Below are positions 10,356-19,466 of a stretch of 20,437 nucleotides of DNA, one piece after another; the first letter of the stretch is position 1, and every line of letters begins with the position of its first letter. The notes under the pieces are model-generated. The model saw only the letters and a program-made list of their open reading frames with translations. It was not told the DNA's origin and searched no databases. This DNA is from Rhizophagus sp. LPA8_4_AMF (Eukaryota > Glomeromycota > Glomeromycetes > Glomerales > Glomeraceae): positions 1-20,437 of the forward strand of contig JADRCO010001305.1 of NCBI GenBank assembly GCA_021464525.1. Reading direction: 5' to 3'. The translations under genes and the position numbers were made by a program.

Positions 10356-11791
10356 TTATTTTTTTAATTGATCTAAAATGGCATCAACGCCCTTTCCAAA
10401 ATTCTCAAAGAGGCCATCTACGCCTCCGTCACGGAGTTCATCCTCATTTCGATATTTTCCGGTCTTGACTGGGATTATATTTTAAATAAATAAAATAAAT
10501 ATAATGATTACTTATACTAAAATTAAACAAAGCCTTACCAAGATATCTTATCAAGCCTAATTCTTTAGCGCCGTCTAATAAAATAAAATTAATATTATAA
10601 AACATAAAGAAGAAATATAAAATACTCGGTTTACTTATACATACTCCCTAAATCGTTTACAATATCATCTCCAACCATAACAACATGGTTTGCATCATTC
10701 AATAGATCCATATCTTCAAGCGCCAATTCATAAAAACTTTTCTCCGGCTATAATATTAGCAATATCATTAGGAATAAAATGAATTTCAAAACTGCTATAT
10801 AATATAAATTATAATTACTTTGCCAACAACATTGGCCTTGACTCCACTCGCATATTCTAGAGCTTCTGTAAAAGGACCAGGTCCTAAACTTAACCCATCT
10901 ATTTGAAATTAAATTTATGTTACTTGAATATTATTAAAATGAGCATCAGATATTGAAAAAATTGAAATTGCCTGATTCAGCAAAGTATTTTGCTTTATGA
11001 ATAGCAATAAGAGGCGTATTTTTATCATCAATTAGGATTCGAAATGCCTTGTTTAACTAAAAGATTAAACGTTTATCATTATGTGCGCCAACTATTTTCG
11101 CATATTTAAAACTCTTTTTTATTAACCATCTCGTATCGAAAGTTCGTTGGTGACAAGCCAATAACCACAGCATTATTTGGTTCTTCAGTTGGGATTCCTT
11201 GAAAATCTTCAAGAGCTGCATCTTCAAGAAACAATAACGGTCTTTATATATAACAATGTTTTTAGTAAGATAAAAAAAGAAACCGAACATAAAAATTAAC
11301 TAATTTTACCTTAACCCGCGTGATAAAACTATATTACGACATGCAATTAATGATGTGAATATCTTTTTCAACAATTGTATATCAGAAGAAAAGAAACTTA
11401 GTAAGGAAAATTGCATAATTGAGCAGAGAAAAAAAAATATTACCTCATTTTTATGGACTTCGAATCCTAGATTTATCAATTTGTTTTTTAGTTTCTCCAC
11501 ACTTTGGTTAGTTGTATTAGTACAAAAACGGAACTAACAAGAATTTCAATTGGATAAGCGATAATAATATTAAAAGAGGTAAAAATTATAGAATTAAACT
11601 AACGGGTATCCCAGATTGTCGAAGTTTCTTTAAGCCAGCAACGGCACCTTCGCAGGCCTTAAGTCTTAAAGGTTAATAAATAACAATAAAGTCTTAAAAG
11701 AAAGAAAGCTGTAGTATTAATGCACAACCTTATCGCCAACGTATATTGTGCCTGATAGGTCTATTAACACACCGCGAATAGTATGAGCCAT
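10356..11791 (-). CDS. HDHD2: HAD-superfamily phosphatase, HDHD2-like
   Basis: Ten-exon model of 263 aa (human HDHD2 is about 259): 11791-11729, 11657-11604, 11533-11444, 11362-11310, 11241-11127, 11056-10972, 10898-10819, 10747-10645, 10574-10539, 10468-10356. All phases agree. Seen: HAD motif I LIDLSGT (nucleophile Asp11; the usual second Asp is Ser, as in HDHD2 itself), motif [12 protein letters not shown] (Thr44), [12 protein letters not shown], then [20 protein letters not shown], motif III VVGKPEKSFYE (Lys180) and motif [12 protein letters not shown] (206-208), followed by [11 protein letters not shown] and VKTGKYR. This is the C2-capped HAD group that includes LHPP and HDHD2; the physiological substrate is not established. 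Nine introns of 68-81 nt interrupt a small protein. One (10899-10971) has a GC donor and three (11658-11728, 11363-11443, 11242-11309) use AAG acceptors. LHPP is the other possible name; the order of motifs favours HDHD2. Confidence 0.88.
10899..10971 (-). other. GC-AG intron in the HDHD2-like gene
   Basis: The sixth intron (73 nt) starts with GCAATT after exon bases TCAG and ends in AAATAG. The GC donor is needed: reading through meets an in-frame TGA, and no nearby GT restores the frame. Joining at GC gives a Ser-Asp codon boundary leading into [10 protein letters not shown], which the family requires. Confidence 0.8.
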
Positions 11792-11900
11792 TAGAATCAA
11801 TTCTAAGAAAATTTGGGGATTAATTTATACAAACCGATAATCAACAGATTATCATTTGATTACACTAACAGTAACTTAAGAACGACAAATGGAATTAAAT
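11792..11900. promoter_or_regulatory. Immediate upstream region of the HDHD2-like gene
   Basis: About 100 bp of AT-rich DNA separate the minus-strand ATG at 11791 from the first repeat of the transposon cluster. The promoter is probably here or overlaps the cluster. No motif was recognised. Confidence 0.3.
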
Positions 11901-11915
11901 AAATTAAATCTCGCA

Positions 11916-12180
11916 TTTTTCGGTCATACGCAAAATAAACCATTCTATTGGTGTAACGCGACCGAAAATTTTCATATGGGTTAAAAGGTCGGATATTCAT
12001 GTGTTACACAAAAATCAGACAAATCAAAATAAATAAGACCGACCGAAAAATTTCACCTCAGATCGATACGTGACAACCAATCATATTTATTGATTTTTTC
12101 AGGTCCCGAACAATCCGGTCGGTTGGTATTTTTCGGCCATATGCAAAATAAAAATCCTATTGGTGAAATACGCCCGACCT
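11916..12180. repeat. Two diverged direct copies of a ~50-bp segment
   Basis: The segment at 11916-11963 (TTTTTCGGTCATACGCAAAA...) returns at about 12129-12180 (TTTTTCGGCCATATGCAAAA...). Both continue through a CTATTGGTG core to a CGACC end. They are about 210 bp apart in the same orientation and are flanked by GACCGAAAA-type words. This looks like fragments of a small repeat family with no coding capacity. Confidence 0.7.
12057..12091 (+). repeat. 35-bp repeat, copy 1
   Basis: This segment begins CTCAGATCGATACGTGACAA and is identical over 35 bp to 13202-13236. A diverged, longer version starts at 12949 inside the 282-bp MITE. In all three places it is followed by a T-rich tract or spacer and a CCGAACAATCCG-like word, so it is a shared internal block of one element family. 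Confidence 0.85.
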
Positions 12181-12236
12181 AAAAACCCTAAAAAAATATT
12201 GGTCTAAAAGTCCGGTCACAGGCTCACAGCAACATG

Positions 12237-12558
12237 AGCCCTGTTCATTTCCGGTCGGTTGGGTTTTTGGTCGGCTTTGTACTACTCAAAATTTACGAAT
12301 AAAATTATATTGTAAATTGAGTTGAAAGTTTGTAGTTAAGTTCGACTTACACGTGAAAACAAATAAAAATTTGTAATAATTAGCAAAATGACTTTTATTG
12401 GTCGCCGCGGTGCATTATTTATTTTCGAACTAAAAAAACCCCAATTTTTTTGTTTTTTTTGTTCCAACCAAAACAAATGAAAACTGACCGAAAAACCCAA
12501 CCGACCGGAAATGAACAGAAAAAACCTCGGATTTTTGTCGCGTTAAATGAACAGGGCT
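12237..12558. mobile_element. MITE-like element with inverted repeats
   Basis: The ends are AGCCCTGTTCATTT (12237-12250) and its exact reverse complement (12545-12558). A 28-bp stretch inside, 12241-12268, is perfectly inverted at 12491-12518, so the right end appears twice about 40 bp apart. That suggests a local duplication or a second insertion at the right terminus. No ORF of note lies inside. No clear target-site duplication was found at these borders. Confidence 0.6.
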
Positions 12559-12835
12559 GTTCACTTCCGTTCTGTTCCGATTTTTGACAAATTTTTTAGC
12601 CAATCAATTCATTTAAAAATCGGATCAACAACCTGGAGTGTTTGAAATCCGAACAAACAATAGGCCAGTTCAAAGCTGTTCGATTGGGGTGGCTGATCGA
12701 CCAAAACGACCAATGATTTTGGTGGTTCAAGTCTGATCGCCAATAAAATTGGTAATCGAAAATGCCGATCAAACAATTATGAACTGGCTTGGTTTTTTAA
12801 TTGACATGATTGGTTGGAAATAAACGGAACAGACT
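12559..12835. repeat. Diverged repeat DNA between two MITE-like elements
   Basis: This stretch starts with GTTCACTTCCGTTCTGTTCCG and ends with CGGAACAGACT, so its ends carry a short inverted match (CTGTTCCG/CGGAACAG). A second inner inverted pair is GGCCAGTTCA (about 12662) and TGAACTGGCT (about 12779). It is rich in GATCG and CCAAT words like its neighbours. It is probably an older member of the same class, with poorly defined limits. Confidence 0.4.
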
Positions 12836-13117
12836 AGCCCTGTTCAATTCTAGATCGGACCGGATTGATCGCAAAATGTGCCTCTAAATTATTGGTTAAA
12901 AAAACGATCAGCGGTCAGTCAAACCAATCTACGAAAATAGGTGTTCACCTCAGATCGATTTTGATAAACTAACGTGACGCGTGCCAGCGACCAACCATAT
13001 TTATTGTTTATGATATGATCCGATCGAGCTGTACAAATTGTGCTCAATTGTAACTGCGGTTAGATTGGTTAATTTTTTTTCCGATCCGAACAATCCGATC
13101 TAGAATTGAACAGGGCT
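12836..13117. mobile_element. 282-bp MITE with 23-bp perfect terminal inverted repeats
   Basis: The left end 12836-12858 begins AGCCCTGTTCAATTCTAGAT; the right end 13095-13117 is its exact reverse complement over 23 bp. Both flanks carry ACT (12833-12835 and 13118-13120), consistent with a 3-bp target duplication. The outermost T/A pair makes a 24-bp repeat also possible. There is no transposase ORF. The termini share AGCCCTGTTCA with the element at 12237-12558, so both probably used the same transposase. A 3-bp duplication would fit a PIF/Harbinger-like source (inference). Confidence 0.75.
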
Positions 13118-13201
13118 ACTAAACATGATTTTTCTACTCAATTTATGCCGTTTTTTGATTGGCTAAAAATAGCCTTGATTGATCTCAATTTTGATGTTCA
13201 T

Positions 13202-13236
13202 CTCAGATCGATACGTGACAACCAATCATATTTATT
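13202..13236 (+). repeat. 35-bp repeat, copy 2
   Basis: This copy is identical to 12057-12091 over 35 bp and is followed by CCGGTCCGAACAATCCGG. Here the block is not followed by the expected AATTGAACAGGGCT terminus but by AAGAATTGATGAG, so this copy is right-truncated or decayed. It marks the end of the repeat cluster at about 13270. Confidence 0.85.
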
Positions 13237-13270
13237 ATTTTTTTCCGGTCCGAACAATCCGGCCAAGAAT

Positions 13271-13769
13271 TGATGAGTTTTTGTTATGATAATAAGTTGA
13301 TAGGTGATTGATTATCTTATCTATTGTTGATGTGCTTTTGATATGACTACTGTACGCGTAATACTTGACCTCCTTATTGTAAAATATATTATGTGGGTCA
13401 AGAACGATACATTTGCACTTCTACAACTTCCTTGACTACTGTACGCGTAATGCTTCTACAACTTTCTACAATGTGCTTTTGATAGCCACACAGTCATTAA
13501 AGGCTTTAATTAATGACACACTTCATACACTCGGAAAATTGGTTAGACTCAATATTTTGACGCACCTCTTTATCTGAAAGGATAGGTTGAATTATTCCCA
13601 ATGATAAACAAGGACATTTTCAAAATTCCCATATATATTCGAAAGTAGGTTTAATAGTAACGTTACCCAATCTTACTTTTATACTTCCAATAAATATAAC
13701 GATTTCAACAAAAAAATCACAAAAGAAGAAACATCACAAACGGAAAGGTCGGAGAGTGAAGATATTAAA
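13271..13769. other. Spacer upstream of the gene at 13770
   Basis: The stretch contains a short local duplication: TTGACTACTGTACGCGTAAT-like words occur near 13344 and 13433, both with TGTGCTTTTGATA nearby. A TATA-like word (CATATATATTCG, about 13630-13641) lies 130 bp before the ATG at 13770 and could be a core promoter. One plus-strand frame is open from 13591 but has no early Met. Confidence 0.4.
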
Positions 13770-14625
13770 ATGTATGTTCGGGGCGTCCATCCGTACTGGG
13801 AAGATAGACATGACACTAGAAAAGCAAAAACAAGCCGAAATGAAGGAGATTATATACCAAAACAACAAATTGGCAGCGGAATCAAGGATGAAGACAATCA
13901 AAGCATTGAAGGGGTGTCATTTGGATGCTGTCCTAACAAAGAGAGAGTCCGAATCATGCAGGCATCCTTGGGCAAATTGTGCCGAAATGATTGCTTGGAT
14001 AGCACTCCATGGACCAAAATTCCGCAAAAACCATGTAAATTTATACTCCAGACAATAATGATGGCGAATCAGAGCATCAAACCTCCATGTCACAGGTGCA
14101 AATGGGTAGCGAAGATGATGAAGTGCTGGGGCTTCTCAACGATCCGAGTAATTCATTAATGTTGGTTGAGATGATCGCATGTGAATCTGATATTTGCCGT
14201 GTTGCATATTCTATTGGTTTTGAAATCAAAACCAAAGTACCTCTAGAAGGTCTTGTCATTTATATAGAGCATGTTAAACAGTATGGTTTCGACCATATCA
14301 TTGTCATTGGAGAGCTTTATTTCGGAATGCTTTTTTTAGACTGCTACGGTCGTTTATTTAAATGGGATCAAATGGAATATATGTTATTACCACTTGGGGA
14401 TTATTTGAAAAAGGATTTCCAGCTCGATCCAGCTGTGGATCAGATAGATTTATATATGAGTTTAAGATCAAAGAGGGTCGGTATTTGTGTAAATTTGCTC
14501 ATTCTTTGTCTTAAAATTTTATAACAGTTCCTTTTCTTTCAGATTCACCAGAAAAACACAATATCAATCCCCTTACAAAGAAAAATAAAAAAAGTAAAAA
14601 TTCGAAAAAGAAGCATCGTCATTGA
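13770..14625 (+). CDS. Uncertain gene; SMI1/KNR4 (SUKH)-like C-terminal part, 5' structure unresolved
   Basis: The 3' half is clear: a long open frame to 14480, a 62-nt intron (14481-14542, phase 1) and a last exon 14543-14625 ending in a Lys-rich tail. It includes ECESDICRVAYS-type helix residues (CESDICRVAYSIGFE) and DHIIVIGELYFGMLFLD, then YGRLFKWDQ and LPLGDYLKKDF. That strand-Gly-strand-WD-leucine pattern resembles the C-terminal half of SUKH domains (resemblance only). For the 5' half the best model is ATG 13770, exon 13770-13913, intron 13914-14074 (donor GTGTCA, acceptor GAG, phase 0), giving 210 aa. An alternative uses the +1 frame (ATG 13774) to 14034 and a 40-nt intron 14035-14074. 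By eye, codons of 13770-13913 end in A/T in about two thirds of cases in the first model and under half in the alternative. A frameshifted pseudogene is also possible. Function unknown. Confidence 0.4.
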
Positions 14626-14751
14626 TGAATTTCTTTTGCAAAGAATTTTATGCAATAAGCTGTAAGGTTAAAAATTTTTAATTGTGGATTTTAATTGTAA
14701 TATTTGTAGTTGTAGCGATATTTGTATCTTAATTACATGTAAGTATGTAAC

Positions 14752-14773
14752 AAATAAATAAATAAATAAATAA
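14752..14773 (+). repeat. (AAAT)n microsatellite with polyadenylation-like signals
   Basis: About five tandem AAAT units lie roughly 130 bp after the stop at 14625. The run contains several overlapping AATAAA words and could serve as the polyadenylation region of the gene at 13770-14625. Confidence 0.6.
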
Positions 14774-16087
14774 TCGTGTCATTTTATTGCATGCAATTGT
14801 CTGATTGATACATAATCATATTTTGCAAAACTATCAGTAAAACTTATTTCTATATATGTTCTATACATTGGTTGGAATAAGAGTAACTACTCGGCTTGTA
14901 CATCTAATAACCCGATTAATAGAGCTCATGTCTTCTGAATACAAATGTTATTTTTTCTAACTTTCTTAATAGGATATACAGTAGCTATATTTTTGCAAAC
15001 AAGAATATTCAATGAGCTTTTGTTACGAAGAACATGATACCCTTTATTAGCAATACATACATGATTTGGCGGGATTTCAGCTGGATTAAACCTTGTACAC
15101 TAAAGGATTCTTTTTTTTATCTGTTGTTGATATCTGTAGTCGAAGATTTGTCCACCGTTGTCCACTGAGCGTACACTAATAGATAATATTCTAGGTGAAG
15201 CCTACGAAGTAAATTGTTTCTTTGCGGTCTCTTAATGAGATATTTGCAGTGTAATCTACATAAATCATAATTTCTATGCAACAATGTTAACCCTTGATAG
15301 ATAAATCTCAAATAATGAAAAAACATTATTCCGAGATGATTAGTTGTACCTTATATTAAAGTAGTGGACTGGACTTGCGTGGAAATAATTTCATCCGAAA
15401 ACGATTATCATTCTATACTGTAAGCTTGTTAATACTTGTTTTTTCTCATACGTAAATAAAAGATTCTCTTTTATTGGTAATGCAATACAAAAATATGAAT
15501 TGTTGCGCAATCTTGTGATTATCTAACCATGATGAACTTCAATAAATCGACGCTACAAACTCCTATATGATATATTTTAACACGGAGTCCATCTGTGATA
15601 ATTCTGTGAATAAAATTCACAATTTCGATAAAAAACAGCAAAAGTATTGTATTGATAAATCGGATATATTTATACTAGAATAAATAACAAGCAGTCCGTC
15701 AGATAACTTGTTATTATTTCGAACTAATTCCTCGAGCGTTTCCGTCATGTGTCCTATAGATATCAATAGACTGTTTTAAACTATAGAAATGTTTGCGCAA
15801 CTTGTAAAACGACAATTTTTACATTTCAATTTGGGAATTATTAGTAATATACTTCTATGCAAAGTCACACAATAATCTCCGTCTGTCCAACGGTTTCCCG
15901 TTTCCTAGATATAATGTGATTGGTTACATCCATAATCATTAGTCACAAGTTCGTGTGACAGTATTTATTATGACGTTTTGTTGGTAATTAATTTCTGCTA
16001 GATCAGATCGATATCAGATAAAAAATTTTTTCAACTGTCCTGATTATCTAAACTTTTATTTTTTTCAACCTCTCGTTTTTAAGGAAA
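14774..16087. other. Gene-free stretch before MDJ1
   Basis: This is AT-rich DNA with no plausible spliced gene. The one minus-strand ORF (15117-15326) has no domain character and no supporting splice partners. No tRNA, inverted-repeat element or clear heat-shock element was recognised, although the MDJ1 promoter must lie at the right end. Confidence 0.5.
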
Positions 16088-18005
16088 ATGGCAACAATAA
16101 AGTTTAATATTTTACGTTCCATAATAAATTATTTTTTTTCAAATTCGGTCCCAATGAGATGTATAAATAACAGTATGAATCAAACCTTTCCAATAAAATT
16201 TAATTGCAATGGACTGTATCATTGTAATATACCTGCTCTTTACCATAATTTTGCAAGTAGGATTTATAGTAACTCTTCTGCAAATTTGTTTTTATCGAAA
16301 ATCTATTAATAAAATACAAAAAATTCTTTGAACTTAAACCATTTATAGAATCTGTTCCGACGATAGGATCAGCTTTTCTATTGAGCCAAAAGGTAAGGGA
16401 AACTATTTTTTATTAAAACCACACAAAATATTTAAATTTATATTTATGTTTTTATTGAATATTAGCGATCTTTTCATACAACAGGCATGTATTTAATTCA
16501 AATTTTAAGATTTTTAAAATTTTTAAATTCTCATTAATTATATTAATTGTTATATTTCAGAGCCTTCTAGACAACATAAAAAAGATTATTATGAACTTTT
16601 AGGGGTCGATAAAAAAGCTTCTCAAGCCGAGATCAAGAAGGCATATTATAGTGTATGTAAAAACATTTGTTATTTCAAAAGATATCATATACATTAATTT
16701 ATTTTTTTTAAAAATCCTTGTAGCTTGCAAAGAAGTATCATCCGGATACAAATAATGACCCTACATCAAAAGAAAAATTTGTACAAATTCAGGAAGCATA
16801 TGATGTAATGTATAATTTACGTCTTTTTTTATATATATATTATTGTTGACATTATTCGTTATTATAAGGCGTTAAGTGATGAGGAGAAAAGAGCGCAATA
16901 TGATCAATTTGGAGCATCGTTTGCAGGTTGCTTTTATTATTTATTTAAAGTTTTAATTTAAAAGATTGTTAAAAAACCTCTTCTTTTTGTCTAGAAGGCG
17001 GACCAACTGGGGCAGGGGGATTTCCAGGTTTTGAAGGATTTGGAGGATTTAGTGGATCCACAGACTTTTTTGACCTTTTTGAAGGATTTAGTAGAAGATC
17101 AAGGGGTACAGGATTTTCAACTGGAACTAATATAGAAGTAGGATTAAATATATCATTCATGGATGCAATAAAAGGAACAACAAAAACTATTACAGTAGAA
17201 TCGGTTGCAACTTGTAAACCATGTAAAGGTACTGGATCTAAAGGAGGCAAAAAGGATACATGTAAAACATGTAATGGCACCGGAGTACAATTTATACAAA
17301 TTAATTCCGGATTTCACATGCAAACTACGTGTCCTGAGTGTAATGGCAAAGGTACTAGAATACCTGTGGCAAACCAATGTCCTACTTGCGGTGGTCAAGG
17401 GCAAGTCAGAGAAAGAAGACCTGTTTCAGTTACAATTCCTTCAGGTAATAAGTGAAAACTTATTCAGACATATTGCTTTAATAAAGTTTTATTTTACAAA
17501 ATTATTTCTTATATAGGAGTTGAAGATGGAATTGCGCTCCGCATTCCAAAACAAGGAAATATGCCACTTGGCAATGAAGGAGTTCCAGGGGATTTATATG
17601 TTAGATTACATGTTGCATCACATGAAATATTTAAACGTCAAGGGTTAAACATCCATGTTGATACAACGATTCCATTTTACACTGCCATATTGGGAGGATA
17701 TATACGAGTGCCTACTATAGATGGAAACGTTGAACTTAAAGTTCCTCCGGGTGCTCAACCCGAACAACAAGCTCGTATGAAAAAGCGTGGTGTACAACAA
17801 ACGAATAGTAATTATCGCGGTGATCAGATCGTTACTTTTAAAGTTACTATACCAAAGTAAGAAAGAGATTTCAGATTCTTATTTTATTTTATATTAATTT
17901 ATTTATAATTACTTTTCTCTTCGCTTTCGTAGAACACTTACACCTAAACAACGTGAATTAATTGAACAGTTCGCATCTATGTCTGAGGGAACTAAGTCCA
18001 AATAG
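16088..18005 (+). CDS. MDJ1: Mitochondrial DnaJ/Hsp40 co-chaperone (Mdj1)
   Basis: Nine-exon model of 445 aa: 16088-16268, 16349-16392, 16466-16484, 16561-16652, 16724-16804, 16869-16926, 16995-17444, 17517-17856, 17933-18005. Mdj1 is the matrix Hsp40 that stimulates Hsp70 (Ssc1) ATPase and helps fold imported proteins (family knowledge). Seen: a Ser/Asn/Arg-containing, acid-poor presequence (about 1-81) ending in RSFHTT; the J domain from KDYYELLGV with HPD at 118-120; a Gly/Phe-rich linker; four zinc motifs [32 protein letters not shown] (Cys232 to Cys290), making this a complete type I DnaJ; then substrate-binding domains with [15 protein letters not shown]. Exon 3 is only 19 nt and its downstream intron has a GC donor. 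The end of exon 1 is ambiguous: donors at 16257 and 16269 share a phase and differ by four codons. The gene converges on SEC66. Confidence 0.92.
16485..16560 (+). other. GC-AG intron in MDJ1
   Basis: This 76-nt intron begins GCATGT after exon bases ACAG and ends TTTCAG. The nearby GT (GTATTT at 16489) fails: of the three possible entry frames, one makes a TAG at the junction and the others break the DnaJ frame. The GC junction joins RSFHTT to [14 protein letters not shown] in frame. Confidence 0.75.
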
Positions 18006-18081
18006 TTCATTATTATTCTCTAAATAACTAGCTATTATTAATATTAATAATTTTTAAATCTTTAATATTAATCTTTCCTCC
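18006..18081. terminator. 76-bp convergent 3' region of MDJ1 and SEC66
   Basis: The stops of the two convergent genes are 76 bp apart, so their 3' untranslated regions almost certainly overlap. The sequence is AT-rich with TTAATATTAATAAT-type palindromic words, but no defined terminator is visible. Confidence 0.4.
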
Positions 18082-18908
18082 TTATTTCTTTTTATTTTTC
18101 CCTTTAGCATCTTTTCCTTTTTTCTTTTCGGATTCTTCCATTTTTAATAATTCTTCCTCAGCTTTCTTTCTTTCCTTTTCTAATTTAGCCTTTTCTCTCT
18201 TTTCATTTTCAGCTTCCTCAATTTTTTCTCTTTCCTCTCTTTTCTTAAAATCTCTTTCTTCTTTATCTTTTAATTCTTTAATTTGTTCGGAAATTTTTTT
18301 ATGTTTTTCATGTTGAACCATTTCGTTAGCAGTATGAAAAATTGTTTGGCCCCAATCTTTTTTAAAAGTGTCAGCTTCTCGAGTAACTTCCATAATGTCG
18401 TGTTGAAGTTCTTGTTCAGCTTGTAAAAAAGAATTCCATAATTCATCACCCACAGCACCCTTTTGTATTAAAGAATGAAGAGCTGGACGATCTTCCCTAA
18501 GTTTCATTGCCCTTTCAACGTCTGTCATAGCTCTACGCAATAATGCAGATTTTAATTGTAGCTCAGTGGCAGGAGGATCAGCTTGTAATAGAGAAATATA
18601 AGTATCTAGAGCTGTGTTATCAGGAAACCACGGTACGATAGGTGCTGATACTAAAGTTATTCAGAGGAGTAAAATCCAGGAAGGAAGAAAAATATCAGAA
18701 AAAAATTAATTGATTTCTTCATAAATTGATTAATAAACATTGAAGAACGATCCAATTGTTTTTTCTCATTTGAGATAGAAGTTGTAATAACTTATTCTAT
18801 TAAATATACATTACCAGCTTTTCGTCTACGCCATATGTAAGAAAATGTGCTCATCACAAATAACATTCCTCCTACATATATAACAGTTACCACCCATGTC
18901 GACATCAT
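18082..18908 (-). CDS. SEC66: ER translocation complex subunit Sec66/Sec71
   Basis: Two-exon model of 220 aa: 18908-18815 and 18650-18082, intron 18651-18814 (164 nt, the longest in the window), phase 1. Sec66 is a non-essential fungal subunit of the Sec62/63 complex that drives post-translational import into the ER (family knowledge). Seen: one transmembrane segment near the start (TWVVTVIYVGGMLFVMSTF) followed by basic RRRK, as expected for a single-span anchor; then VPWFPDNTALDTYISLL and LLRRAMTDVERAMKLREDRP, QKGAVGDELWNSF and FKKDWGQTIFHTANE, the conserved Sec66 cytosolic core. The last ~75 residues are a Lys/Glu-rich coiled-coil-like tail ending in a Lys run, longer and more charged than I expect for yeast (about 206 aa). 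Two in-frame ATGs start the protein (18908 and 18905); the first was chosen. Confidence 0.9.
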
Positions 18909-19464
18909 TGTTAAATATTAAAAAGGTTTTAATATCTAGTTAAATATAATATAGTAGTAAAATTTTGTTTTACGAATAAAAAAAAAATTTCACGATAAAT
19001 TTTTTTAATATTTTTTTTTACAAAATATTTTGCCACGTTCGAGATTTAGTTTGATTGAATTGTGTTACATAACTTCAAATTGCAATTTTGCACGTGAAGT
19101 TTAATATGCAGTTCTTACTATTTGTGGTATAGGCTAATCACAAATATATATAATTCCTGATTGACATCTCGGAAAGACATATATAATATATTGATATAAA
19201 TTTTTGTGTAATCAATTTCTTATAAATTTGCATATATTACTTAATATAGATAAAGGCCATAGAAACCATTTACAATTGTTAAAAATAGAAAAGACTTGAT
19301 TATCACAATTTTAATTTTAATAACCTAGAAATTTTTATCATCATTATGGAACTTCTATGTTGTTATCAGATTGATTGTACACATTTCTGTAACTTTAGAA
19401 ATTAATATGCATTTAAAATGGAGATAAATGTATTTTAAAGTAGATCAAATTTAAAAATTAATGC
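18909..19464. promoter_or_regulatory. Upstream region of SEC66
   Basis: This AT-rich DNA should contain the SEC66 promoter. I see no ORF, RNA gene or repeat that can be supported. Confidence 0.35.
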
Positions 19465-19466
19465 TA

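Noticed and set aside
13774..14058. +1-frame ORF with an ANCAEMIAWIAL string, resembling the CAE zinc motif of cytidine deaminases
   Set aside because: No PCxxC partner motif follows in the same frame, codon use in its first half fits the window poorly, and the competing frame has the earlier ATG. Kept only as an alternative in the gene-model finding.
15117..15326. Minus-strand 69-codon ORF
   Set aside because: No domain, no flanking splice sites that extend it, and composition typical of non-coding AT-rich DNA.
16969..17404. Two minus-strand ORFs opposite the MDJ1 zinc-finger exon
   Set aside because: The Pro/Val-rich and Cys/Ser-rich readings are antisense of Gly-rich and CxxCxGxG codons of DnaJ.
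2856..18908. A functional gene cluster linking UGO1, MDJ1 and SEC66 (organelle biogenesis)
   Set aside because: The genes are kilobases apart, on different strands, and belong to different organelles; the co-location looks incidental.
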